Assembly (NCBI RefSeq): GCF_036962685.1
Contig: NZ_JBALOP010000018.1
Location: forward strand, 1-64,000
Reading direction: 5' to 3'
From: Ferdinandcohnia sp036962685
GTDB taxonomy: Bacteria; Bacillota; Bacilli; Bacillales; Bacillaceae_L
Length of the DNA stretch: 64,000 bases
Each line of letters opens with the position of its first letter. The first letter of the stretch is position 1. The position numbers and the translations under genes were made by a program. Below, in pieces: positions 52,840 through 61,442 of this stretch. The notes beneath the pieces are model-generated. The model saw only the letters and a program-made list of their open reading frames with translations, was not told the origin of the DNA and searched no databases.

Positions 52840-53175
52840 AATCAAATGCACCTTGGCGTATTTGTCCCAGATTTTTTTGGCCCACACGAGGTGGGTCACA
52901 AAGACGTTGCCACAGGATGTGGAGCCTTTGGTCTTTGATCCTAAGCGAGATACAGTGAAANNNNNNNNNNNNNNNNNNNNNNNNNNNNNNNNNNNNNNNN
53001 NNNNNNNNNNNNNNNNNNNNNNNNNNNNNNNNNNNNNNNNNNNNNNNNNNNNNNNNNNNNNNNNNNNNNNNNNNNNNNNNNNNNATGCTGAAAAGTTTCC
53101 ATTGAAAATCACATGTCTCCGCCGGAGGCTTTAACTTTTATATAGACGGGGTTCAAGCCCCGATTAGATAAAGTT
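52840..53175 (-). repeat. Dispersed structured element, family B copy (gapped)
   Basis: Minus-oriented. The hairpin CAAATACGCCAAGGTGCATTTG, CCCACCTCGTGTGGGCC and CCACATCCTGTGG are on the left, and CATGTCTCCGCCGGAGGC with palindrome AACTTTATCTAATCGGGG / CCCCGTCTATATAAAAGTT on the right. A 124-N gap (52961-53084) splits it. Confidence 0.8.
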
Positions 53176-53179
53176 AAAA

Positions 53180-53213
53180 AAGCCCTACAAGATATGTATA
53201 ACCTTGTAGGGCG
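53180..53213 (-). terminator. Terminator after the RND pump gene
   Basis: Stem GCCCTACAAG / CTTGTAGGGC with a TTATACATAT loop and TTTTTT tail on the minus strand. Confidence 0.9.
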
Positions 53214-53220
53214 TAATTGA

Positions 53221-56200
53221 TTAGTTTTCTTGAATGTTTTTCCGGTCTTTCTTAAACATTTTTGATAAAATTTCATAAACAATTGGAACGACTAGAAGTG
53301 TTAATAAAGTCGAACTTGCTAGTCCACCGATTACGGTAATACCAAGCCCTTTCGAAATTAAGCCACCTCCACCTTCACCTAGTACTAAAGGAATTAACGC
53401 ACCAATTGTCGCAATTGCCGTCATTAGGATTGGACGTAAACGTGTTGACCCCGCTTCAAGAACGGCTTCACGCATTGTCAGACCATCCCGTTCCATATGA
53501 ATGATACGGTCTACAAGAACAATCGCGTTCGTTACGACGATACCGATCAACATTAAGAGACCCATCATAACTGAGACGGAAATGGTTTCGCCTGCAATCA
53601 ACAATCCAACAAACGAACCAATGATTGCGAATGGAAGGGAGAACAGAATCGCAAATGGTGCAACCCCTTCACCAAATGTTACAACAAGAATAAAGTAAAC
53701 AATTGCAATCGCAGCAAGCATTGCAAGACCAAGCTGAGTAAAGGTTTCAACCATATCTGCTTGAACACCAGCTACCCCAAGTGTTACACCTTTTGGAAGG
53801 TCAAGTTCGTCAATTTCTTTTCCAACCTTTGATGTTACCTTTGAAATATCGTCGCCGATTATGTTTCCTGAAACGGAAGCATAGTATTCACCCTTACTAC
53901 GAGCAAGTGTATTTAAGGTTGTTCCTTCTTTCACCGTTACCAAATCAGAAAGTGGCATTGTTGTACCCATTGCTGTTGGCACTTGAGTCGCCAGAAGGTC
54001 ATCGATTGATTTAGGTGCAGCTACTTTTTCCTGCTGAACGACAACCTCTAATGTATTCCCATCTTTTTCAACAGTTGTTAAAACTTCTTGTGAACGATTA
54101 GGGTTTAACATCATGACAATTTGGCCTGTTGTAAGTCCATATTGCAATAGTTCATCCTGCTCGACATTAAATGTGTATTCGATATACGCATCCTCGGTAC
54201 TTGAAGAAACATCCTTCAGGCTGTCTGCATCCTTCATGACATTTTCAACCTGTTCAACTGCGTCATATAGTTTATTTAAATCTTCACTATACAATGTATA
54301 ACTTACTTCACTTGAATTCATAGACATAGACGTGAAGTTCTGGCTCTTCCACTCACCGGATTGGCCAATATTGAACATATATTCCTCAATTTCTTCACGG
54401 ACCTCTGGGAAGTTCTCCATTTCTGGGTCAAAAATGAGGTACATCAGTGCACCGTCACCTCCGCCTCCCATCATCGCAGCCATCGGATCTCCACTTTCAG
54501 TTACCGAAACTTGAAGAATATCAATATCATCCCGTTTTAAAAGTTCGTCTTCAACGACAGCTACATTATCAAGTGTTTCATCCATTAACTCACCAGTACC
54601 TGGAGTGTAGGTTAAATACATAACCTTTTCCTCTTCACTACCCATAAAACTAAAACCGATGAGCGGTGTTAATGCTAAACTACCTGCTAATAGTAAAACA
54701 GAAAGCACAGACACAATGATTTTATGGTTCAATGACCAATTTAAAATACCTTTATACCAGTTCGCAAGCTTTCCTGCTTCTTTATGCTTCGCCTCTGTTT
54801 TTTCAATATAAAGCTGCTTTTTAAATAAGGTATGGGATAAAGCAGGTACAATTGTGATTGCCACTAGTAAGGAAGCACCTAATGCGAAAGTCATTGTTAA
54901 TGCGAATGGCATGAACAATTCTCCAACCATTCCTCCTACAAAAATAAGTGGTGCAAATACTGCAACCGTAACTAATGTAGATGATAGGATTGGTTTGAAC
55001 ATTTCAATCGTTGCTTCACGAATTAACGCACGACCATTTAATTTCTCTTCTTTTAAATGGAGTCGTCGATAAATGTTTTCTACAACTACAATGGAGTCAT
55101 CAATAACCCGTCCGATTGCGACGGTAACAGCTCCAAGCGTCATTAAGTTTAACGTAATATCCATCCATTTTAATAGCAATAATGCCATAAAAATGGAGAC
55201 AGGAATTGAGATAATTGAAATAATTGTTGATCTAAAATTACGTAGGAAAAGTAAAATGATTAATACCGCAATTAATCCACCAAATAGTGCTTTTTCCACC
55301 ATTGTTGAAACAGATCGTTCAATTGGCTCACCTTGGTCAAGCGATACATCGATAGTAAGTCCTTCAATTCTTTCTTGCTCATCCTTGACAAGGTCTTTTA
55401 CTTTATTAACAACATCCACTGTGTTTGCTTGCTGCTCTTTTACAATTTGAATGGCAATTGCGTCTTTTCCGTTCGTACGAGATACAGATTGAACACGTCC
55501 AACCTCTTGAATTGTTGCAATTTTACCAAGCTTCACAAATGGTACAGGATTGTCTTCAGAAGGCGTAACAGGAATTAACATTTCCTTCAATTCAGCCGCC
55601 GTCATGAACTTTCCGTCAACCGCAACAGCTTGTTCACCTTCTTCAAATTCAAAAAGACCTAATGATACAGCCATGTCACTAGCTTGAATCATTTGCTTAA
55701 CTGTATCTTCTGTTAAGTCATACTTAGCCATTTCTTCTTTATTATAGGTAAGTTGTACTTCCTCAATATGCTGGCCCGTGATCGTTGCAGAACCAACCCC
55801 ATCAAGCTTTTCAATTTTCGGAAGTAAAACATCTTCAACTGTTGACGTTAATTCAACAATATCTTCTGTTGAACTACTAACACTAAGTGCCACGACAGGC
55901 ATCATATTCATGCTAATTGCAGTAATAACAGGCTTTTGTGCATTTTCCGGTAATTTTACTGCATCTAACGTAGACTGCAGGGCACGCTTAGCCTCGTCCA
56001 TATCCTCACCATAGTTATATTCAACCTGAATATTGGCCATGTTTGAATAGGAATTCGAATAGACAGATTTAACTCCCTCAAGTCCCTCAACCGCCTTTTC
56101 AATTGGCATGGAGACATCTTCCATCACCTGTTCAGGAGTTGCTCCAGGATATACATCCATGACCATTAGGAAAGGAATGGATATATCCGGAATCGTTTCT

Positions 56201-56304
56201 GTTTTCATTTGTGTACCTGAATAAATCCCAGATACCGTTATAATAATTGTTAATAACCAAACCGCGAGTTTGTTTTTTAATACAAAATTGGCTATACCTC
56301 TCAC
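53221..56304 (-). CDS. RND (AcrB/AcrF-type) efflux transporter
   Basis: 1027 residues with the RND layout: membrane segment 1, a large extracytoplasmic loop, the segment 2-6 block (TIISIISIPVSIFMALLLLKWMDITLNLMTLGAVTVAIGRVIDDSIVVVENI), the second loop and segments 8-12 (GAGG-like end). The conserved IDDSIVVVEN and GVAPFAILFSLP blocks match SwrC/YerP-type pumps of B. subtilis that export surfactin. Divergent from a TetR gene. The start ATG has a GGTGT site. Confidence 0.92.
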   Translation of the reverse strand: MRGIANFVLKNKLAVWLLTIIITVSGIYSGTQMKTETIPDISIPFLMVMDVYPGATPEQVMEDVSMPIEKAVEGLEGVKSVYSNSYSNMANIQVEYNYGEDMDEAKRALQSTLDAVKLPENAQKPVITAISMNMMPVVALSVSSSTEDIVELTSTVEDVLLPKIEKLDGVGSATITGQHIEEVQLTYNKEEMAKYDLTEDTVKQMIQASDMAVSLGLFEFEEGEQAVAVDGKFMTAAELKEMLIPVTPSEDNPVPFVKLGKIATIQEVGRVQSVSRTNGKDAIAIQIVKEQQANTVDVVNKVKDLVKDEQERIEGLTIDVSLDQGEPIERSVSTMVEKALFGGLIAVLIILLFLRNFRSTIISIISIPVSIFMALLLLKWMDITLNLMTLGAVTVAIGRVIDDSIVVVENIYRRLHLKEEKLNGRALIREATIEMFKPILSSTLVTVAVFAPLIFVGGMVGELFMPFALTMTFALGASLLVAITIVPALSHTLFKKQLYIEKTEAKHKEAGKLANWYKGILNWSLNHKIIVSVLSVLLLAGSLALTPLIGFSFMGSEEEKVMYLTYTPGTGELMDETLDNVAVVEDELLKRDDIDILQVSVTESGDPMAAMMGGGGDGALMYLIFDPEMENFPEVREEIEEYMFNIGQSGEWKSQNFTSMSMNSSEVSYTLYSEDLNKLYDAVEQVENVMKDADSLKDVSSSTEDAYIEYTFNVEQDELLQYGLTTGQIVMMLNPNRSQEVLTTVEKDGNTLEVVVQQEKVAAPKSIDDLLATQVPTAMGTTMPLSDLVTVKEGTTLNTLARSKGEYYASVSGNIIGDDISKVTSKVGKEIDELDLPKGVTLGVAGVQADMVETFTQLGLAMLAAIAIVYFILVVTFGEGVAPFAILFSLPFAIIGSFVGLLIAGETISVSVMMGLLMLIGIVVTNAIVLVDRIIHMERDGLTMREAVLEAGSTRLRPILMTAIATIGALIPLVLGEGGGGLISKGLGITVIGGLASSTLLTLLVVPIVYEILSKMFKKDRKNIQEN

Positions 56305-56402
56305 ACTTACACCTACCCTAGATTGACTTATTTAACCCATTTATTTATAATAATGACCATTCAGTCATTTGTCAATGATAGTCAACGGGAGCGAAACTAA
56401 AA

Positions 56403-57236
56403 ATGGTAAAAAAACAACTCATCATGGAAAAAGCATTAGAGCTATTCGCAAAGCAGGGATTTGAGGCAACTTCCGTTCAACAAATAACCGATCAATGTGG
56501 AATTTCAAAGGGTGCTTTCTATCTTTCATTTAAATCGAAAGATGAACTAATTATTGCCTTAATTGACCAATTTATGGAACAAGTTTTCACAGACATTGAC
56601 CATGTAGTCAGAGAACAAAAGGATGAAAAAAATCTTCTATTTGAATATTACTATGTTAGCTTTCAATCGTTTAAACAGCATACAGACTTTGCAAACATCC
56701 TAATGAAGGAGTACACACAGTCCCTGAACGAAAAGCTTATCCTTAAAATGCACAACTTTGACAAGCTTATTAATTCCACGATTCTTTTGCTAATTGACCG
56801 CATCTATGGGAAAAAAGTAAAGGATACTAAGTACGATTTACTATATTGCATTAAAGGCTTAACAAGAATGTATTCAGAGCTATTTTTGCATCAGAAGATT
56901 CCATTGAATATGGAGCTCCTGTGCCAGTCCCTTGTGGAAAAAACGGATCTTTTAGCAAATGGGATGACCCTTCCTTTTCTAAAAAAAGAGCATACAGAAG
57001 TATCAGTATTTCAAATGCTGGGTGACGTAACAAATGACCAATTGATTTTGATGATCGAGGAGAAAGTAAAAGAAATGGATGATTCCATTGAAAAGGAGTC
57101 ATTATTGCTTTTACGAGAACAAGTTCTTGACCAAACACATAGCCCGGCTATTATTAAAGGTCTCCTAGAAAATATCCGGATCCATCCACATTGTAAATGG
57201 GTTGCATATTTATTAGGTCGATATTTCGACCTTTAG
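56403..57236 (+). CDS. TetR-family transcriptional regulator
   Basis: 277 residues. The N-terminal helix-turn-helix is LELFAKQGFEATSVQQITDQCGISKGAFYLSFKSKDELI. The C-terminal ligand domain is long, about 215 residues, which is more than the usual TetR. It is divergent from the RND pump 98 bp away, and no other gene is between, so it probably represses the pump; drug specificity is unknown. Confidence 0.92.
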   Translation: MVKKQLIMEKALELFAKQGFEATSVQQITDQCGISKGAFYLSFKSKDELIIALIDQFMEQVFTDIDHVVREQKDEKNLLFEYYYVSFQSFKQHTDFANILMKEYTQSLNEKLILKMHNFDKLINSTILLLIDRIYGKKVKDTKYDLLYCIKGLTRMYSELFLHQKIPLNMELLCQSLVEKTDLLANGMTLPFLKKEHTEVSVFQMLGDVTNDQLILMIEEKVKEMDDSIEKESLLLLREQVLDQTHSPAIIKGLLENIRIHPHCKWVAYLLGRYFDL

Positions 57237-57317
57237 AGACTGTTGCACATTTCCCATCTGTGTTTTTTCCTTCGTCAACTGTCCCATGGTAAACTGTTAC
57301 TAAAGGAGATGGGGAGA

Positions 57318-58028
57318 ATGGAAAAGCACCCTTACATTGATCAATTGTTTATTGGGAAGCCCAAAACAATGGGTGACCCGAATGCGAAAAAACTCATGGA
57401 AAAAGAATGGACTAGTGGGATTTTTAAAGAGCCAATTCAAACACCGCTTTGGCTTGGCAAGGAAAATTTAGATGGAGACGGCCAAGCAGATTTAAAAAAT
57501 CATGGTGGACCTGAAAAAGCAGTACTTGCCTATGCAGCAACACATTATGAAAAGTGGCACAGTGAATATCAGAATGACCGAATCCAGGCAGGAGCAATGG
57601 GAGAGAATTTCTCTGTAGTAGGGCTGGATGAAATCAATGTGTGCATTGGGGATATATATGAGGTCGGCGAAGCGGTTGTTCAAGTATCTCAACCTCGTCA
57701 GCCGTGCTGGAAACCTGCCCGACGTTTTAGAATTCTAGACTTTGCATTGCGAATTCAAAAAAGCGGACGAACTGGATGGTACTTCCGCGTTGTTAAAGAA
57801 GGCACAGTAAAAGAGAACGATACCATTAAGTTGATCGAACGTCCTTATCCAGAATGGACAATCGCCCGCTGCAATGAAATCATGCATGAAAAGAAAGATG
57901 ATATGGAGGCAACCGCAGAACTAGCTGCGTGTGAACACCTTGCACCAAACTGGAAAGAAACTCTTGCAAAACGTCTCAAAGGCGAATCCAAATCAATCGA
58001 TAGCAGAGTGTATGGGCCAAACAAGTAG
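57318..58028 (+). CDS. MOSC domain protein (YiiM family)
   Basis: 236 residues. KENLDGDGQADLKNHGGPEKAVLAYAATHYEKW, MGENFSVVGLDEINVCIGDIYEVG and the conserved cysteine in QPRQPCWKPARRF are the MOSC domain, which binds sulfur or molybdenum cofactors. YiiM-type proteins detoxify N-hydroxylated bases using the molybdenum cofactor in E. coli. The ATG at 57318 lies after AAAGGAG; ATG codons upstream would add up to 25 residues. It follows the TetR gene by 81 bp. Confidence 0.88.
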   Translation: MEKHPYIDQLFIGKPKTMGDPNAKKLMEKEWTSGIFKEPIQTPLWLGKENLDGDGQADLKNHGGPEKAVLAYAATHYEKWHSEYQNDRIQAGAMGENFSVVGLDEINVCIGDIYEVGEAVVQVSQPRQPCWKPARRFRILDFALRIQKSGRTGWYFRVVKEGTVKENDTIKLIERPYPEWTIARCNEIMHEKKDDMEATAELAACEHLAPNWKETLAKRLKGESKSIDSRVYGPNK

Positions 58029-58190
58029 GTTGGATGGACAAATAAATTTCAAGTGAAATTGTGATGAAGGACAATTCAGAGTAACATCACAGCCGAAATG
58101 TCCTTCATAATCCCAATGAAGAACTTTTCAGACCAGAATTACATACAAATGTCCTTCATATTGGTTCAAACCTAGAAAAACAAATATATA

Positions 58191-59332
58191 TTATAATTTT
58201 ACAAGATTAATTTTAGAAAGCTCCTTAACACTTGAGACACCAGCTAAGGCGATGGAAACCTTTGTATCTTGAATAAAGTTGCCAATTACCTTCTCTACCC
58301 CCTGCTGCCCTGAAGCTGCAAGCCCGTAAACATATGGTCGACCAATAAGAACTGCATCCGCTCCCAATGCAAGTGCCTTAACAATATCGGAACCGCGCCG
58401 TATTCCACTATCAAATAAGACAGGAATTTCACCCTTTACCTCTTCCAAAACAAGTGGCAATGCATCAACCGCCGCAATCACTCCATCAAGCTGTCTGCCT
58501 CCATGGTTGGAAACAATAATTCCATCCACGCCATATTCTACCGCAATTTTGGCATCTTCCGGACTAAGGATTCCCTTGATTAAAATAGGCAACGAAGTCC
58601 GCTCCTTTAACTCGGCAACATGATTCCAGTTAAGTGAAGGATGGTGAATATTATCTAAGATTCCTTGAATAATAGAATCTGAATCTTGACTATCTAGGGA
58701 AGATAAGAATACCGGATCTTGTTCATAATTCGCTTTCCCTACACCAAGCTTTAATGGTGAAAACGATTCTTCATATCTTCTTCTCTCCAGCCCATCATAA
58801 CCGTATCAACAGTGAGAACAATTGCTTCGTAACCCGCTTCCTCCGCACGTTTTACCATATTAAAGGAAACCTCTTTGTTGTTCGACCAATAAAGTTGAAA
58901 CCACTTCGAGCTATTACCAGAAACCTTCTCTACCTCTTCAATTGAGTAGCTTGAAACAGTACTTTGGACAAAAGGTACGTGACAAGCAGCGGCTGCTTTT
59001 GATACAGCTAAATCGGCCTCTTCATGCGCTAGTTTTAGCATTCCAACTGGAGCAAGTAAAAAAGGATAAGGGTATATTTTTCCGAACAAGGTGACGCTAG
59101 TATCCACATTTGATACATCCCGTAATACTCTCGGTACAATGGAGTACTTGTTAAACGACTCTTGATTTTTCCGTAAGGTTACTTCTCCACCTGCCCCTGA
59201 ACGAACATACCCAAAGCCCCCAACAGACATCTTCTTTTTTGCTTCTTGCTCCAATTCCTCAAAGGAGATAGGAAAATATTCTTCCTTTACGATATTCTCT
59301 ATGTACGCATCCTTCACAATTGATTTACTCAT
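58191..59332 (-). pseudogene. FMN-dependent alpha-hydroxy acid oxidase/dehydrogenase, frameshifted
   Basis: Two reading frames together give one 380-residue lactate-oxidase-like protein. The N-terminal part (MSKSIVKDAYIEN to MMGWREEDMKNRF) stops at 58751 after a wrong HH. The C-terminal part, joined after the A4 run at 58760-58763, reads SPLKLGVGKANYEQDPVFL and holds ILIKGILSPEDAKIAVEYGVDGIIVSNHGGRQLDG with the catalytic histidine and DSGIRRGSDIVKALALGADAV. One missing T in the TTTT run restores the frame, so it is a recent frameshift or a sequencing error. Confidence 0.85.
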
Positions 59333-59473
59333 AATAAAGCCTTCTTTCCTTAATTTGTTAGGGTCATAGTACTTAAAATCATGATAACTGAATTTACAGG
59401 ATATTTCAGTTAATGTCAATTTCCCTGGGCCAGAGTGACAGCCCTTTGTCCCAAAATTAAAATTAATTAAAAC

Positions 59474-59502
59474 TTGAAATATATCAAAAAACTTGGTATC
59501 AT
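59474..59502 (+). promoter_or_regulatory. Promoter of the ZTP riboswitch transcript
   Basis: TTGAAA, a 17-nt spacer and TATCAT, ending about 15 bp upstream of the riboswitch aptamer. Confidence 0.7.
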
Positions 59503-59512
59503 ACTAACAAAT

Positions 59513-59590
59513 CAAAAAGGCTGTATGTGACTGGCGCACGCGGGTTACCGCGAGGGAGCATATAGTGTCGGAGCCGTTCGCCTGGGCAGA
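59513..59590 (+). promoter_or_regulatory. ZTP (ZMP/pfl) riboswitch aptamer
   Basis: The conserved P1/P2 strand GTGACTGGCG, the linker CGCGGGTTACCGCG hairpin, GAGGGAGC, and the 3' hallmark CCGTTCGCCTGGGCA are all in order. ZTP riboswitches sense ZTP/ZMP, which build up when 10-formyl-THF is scarce, and switch on purine and one-carbon genes. The nearest plus gene is serA, 300 bp on, past a terminator and a family B repeat. Confidence 0.92.
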
Positions 59591-59625
59591 GGTAAGGGAA
59601 AGTCCCTTGCCTCTTTCTGTTTAAT
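59588..59625 (+). terminator. Expression-platform terminator of the ZTP riboswitch
   Basis: Stem AGAGGTAAGGGA / TCCCTTGCCTCT followed by TTCTGTTT. It overlaps the aptamer end GGGCA, so ligand binding can prevent it. Confidence 0.85.
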
Positions 59626-59814
59626 TTTAATCATTCAGGGTTTATACCCCGAATGATTAAAATTAGCCTCCGGCGGATGCCACAGATTTTCAAAGGTAAC
59701 TTTTCGAGAAGTAAGATCAAAGACTAAATACGCCACATCCTGTGGCAACGTCTTTATGACCCACTTCCTGTGGGCCTAAAATCTGGGCGCAAATTCGCCG
59801 AGGCGAATTTGATT
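59621..59814 (+). repeat. Dispersed structured element, family B, full copy
   Basis: Most complete copy. Palindrome TTTTAATCATTC.GGG / CCC.GAATGATTAAAA; GCCTCCGGCGGATGCCAC; TTTCAAAGGTAAC; GATCAAAGACTAAA; CCACATCCTGTGG; CCCACTTCCTGTGGG; and hairpin AAATTCGCC-GA-GGCGAATTT. It sits between the ZTP riboswitch terminator and serA. Confidence 0.88.
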
Positions 59815-59890
59815 TTAAGCAGATCCAGACATTCATAAATTGTAAGTTTTCTATACTTAAAATCTATGTTCAGGAAAGAGGTAGACGGAG

Positions 59891-61090
59891 ATGGGCACAC
59901 TTATTGAAAATAAAGTAAAAACGATTAAAACATTAAATAATATTGCGGAAAGCGGACTAAAGGTATTCAAGAATGATCACTTTACAATTGATGATCAGAG
60001 CGAGAACCCTGATGCAATTGTCGTTCGTAGTTTTAATATGCATGACCTTGACCTTGGTGAAAACTTAAAAGCAATTGCACGCGCAGGTGTAGGTGTTAAT
60101 AACATTCCCATTCAAAAATGCACGGAGAAAGGGATTGTTGTTTTTAACACGCCAGGGGCTAATGCAAATGCTGTAAAAGAAATGGTTTTAACTGCTTTAA
60201 TGGCTACATCCCGAAATCTTTTCGCTGGTATTTCTTGGACAAAAGCATTAGAAGACAAAGGCGATCAAATACCTGCACTTGTTGAAAAAGGTAAAAAGCA
60301 ATTTGTCGGAAAAGAAATTAAAGGAAAAACTTTAGGTGTTATTGGTTTAGGTGCAATTGGTGCGCTTGTCGCAAATGATGCGCTTGATCTAGATATGGAT
60401 GTTATTGGATTTGATCCATTCATCTCTGTTGATACAGCTTGGAATTTATCACGTAATGTACAGCGTGCAATGTCAATTGAACAGCTGTTTGCGGAGTCTG
60501 ACTATATTACCGTACACGTTCCATTAACCAAAGATACAAAAGAAATGTTTAATAAAGAAGCATTCAGCATAATGAAGCCGGGTGTTCACATTATTAACTT
60601 CTCACGTGGAGAGCTTGTCAACGAAATTGATATCGCGGTTGCTCTCGAAGATGGTATTGTAGGAAAGTATATGACCGACTTCCCTAATGAAAATGTTTTA
60701 AAAATGAAAAATACCATTTGCACACCACATCTTGGTGCTTCAACAAATGAATCAGAGGAAAATTGCGCGATTATGGCAGCTCGCCAAACGAGAGAATTTT
60801 TGCAAACAGGAAATATCAAAAACTCAGTGAACTTTCCAAATGCAGCTCTTCCTTATACAGGAAAAACTCGAGTAACAGCATTCCATAAAAATGTGCCAAA
60901 CATGGTTGGTCAAATCACGTCAGCTATCTCAAACTATGAACTAAATATCGCTGACATGGTAAACAGAAGCCGCGGTGAATATGCCTATACAATGATTGAC
61001 ATTGATAATGAAGTTAACGGTGAAATCGTTCCTAGTATACTAGAAAAAATCAAGCAAATTAACGGAATTATTTCTGCACGTGTGATTTAA
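59891..61090 (+). CDS. serA: D-3-phosphoglycerate dehydrogenase
   Basis: 399 residues. The NAD-binding GVIGLGAIGALVANDALDL is near residue 150, catalytic arginine in IINFSRGELVNE, acid in the following loop, and catalytic histidine in ICTPHLGAS. A C-terminal ACT-like domain (HKNVPNMVGQITSAISNYELNIADMVNRSRGEYA) ends the protein; it may bind serine. This is the short Firmicutes type. It makes the serine that feeds one-carbon units, consistent with control by a ZTP riboswitch upstream. Confidence 0.93.
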   Translation: MGTLIENKVKTIKTLNNIAESGLKVFKNDHFTIDDQSENPDAIVVRSFNMHDLDLGENLKAIARAGVGVNNIPIQKCTEKGIVVFNTPGANANAVKEMVLTALMATSRNLFAGISWTKALEDKGDQIPALVEKGKKQFVGKEIKGKTLGVIGLGAIGALVANDALDLDMDVIGFDPFISVDTAWNLSRNVQRAMSIEQLFAESDYITVHVPLTKDTKEMFNKEAFSIMKPGVHIINFSRGELVNEIDIAVALEDGIVGKYMTDFPNENVLKMKNTICTPHLGASTNESEENCAIMAARQTREFLQTGNIKNSVNFPNAALPYTGKTRVTAFHKNVPNMVGQITSAISNYELNIADMVNRSRGEYAYTMIDIDNEVNGEIVPSILEKIKQINGIISARVI

Positions 61091-61170
61091 GATAATAAGT
61101 TTAATTTAGAAACAGCGGGCAATCTTTTGCTCATTTATTTATAAATTTTAGACAATTGCAACAAAAAACA

Positions 61171-61199
61171 TTGACTTACCTTTAAATCCAGTTTACTAT
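61171..61199 (+). promoter_or_regulatory. Promoter of the SAM riboswitch operon
   Basis: TTGACT, a 17-nt spacer and TACTAT, about 30 bp upstream of the riboswitch. Confidence 0.7.
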
Positions 61200-61228
61200 C
61201 AAAATATTAAATAAATTTAATAAAAATT

Positions 61229-61350
61229 CTCTTATTGAGAGTGGCTGAGGGACTGGCCCTGTGAAGCCCGGCAACCATTCATGTTTAATTAAAAAACATG
61301 AACAGGTGCTAAATCCTGCAAAATACAATGTATTTTGAAAAATGAGAGAG
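61229..61350 (+). promoter_or_regulatory. SAM-I riboswitch (S-box)
   Basis: CTCTTATTGAGAGTGGCTGAGGGACTGG-type core in pieces: GAGAGTGGCTGAGGGA, CTGGCCCTGTGAAGCCCGGC, CAACC, ACAGGTGCTAAATCC and the closing AATGAGAG. P1 pairs CTCTTATT with AATGAGAG. SAM binding stabilises P1 and favours the terminator that follows, switching off the Fe-ADH-like, metQ and metN genes. Confidence 0.95.
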
Positions 61351-61371
61351 GTGCTACTTTTTAAGTATATC

Positions 61372-61404
61372 TATGCCTCTCTTTATGAGAGGCATTTTCT
61401 ATTT
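61372..61404 (+). terminator. S-box terminator
   Basis: ATGCCTCTC / GAGAGGCAT with loop TTTAT and tail TTTTCTATTTTTT. Confidence 0.93.
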
Positions 61405-61442
61405 TTTGATCATTTATTTTTATGAAGGAAAGGATGAAAAAT

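Noticed and set aside
58029..58190. Fourth tandem array near the MOSC gene
   Set aside because: Only the words TGAAGGACA and TGTCCTTCA recur, in both orientations and at irregular spacing, so a regular array is not supported. The pair may form a weak terminator.
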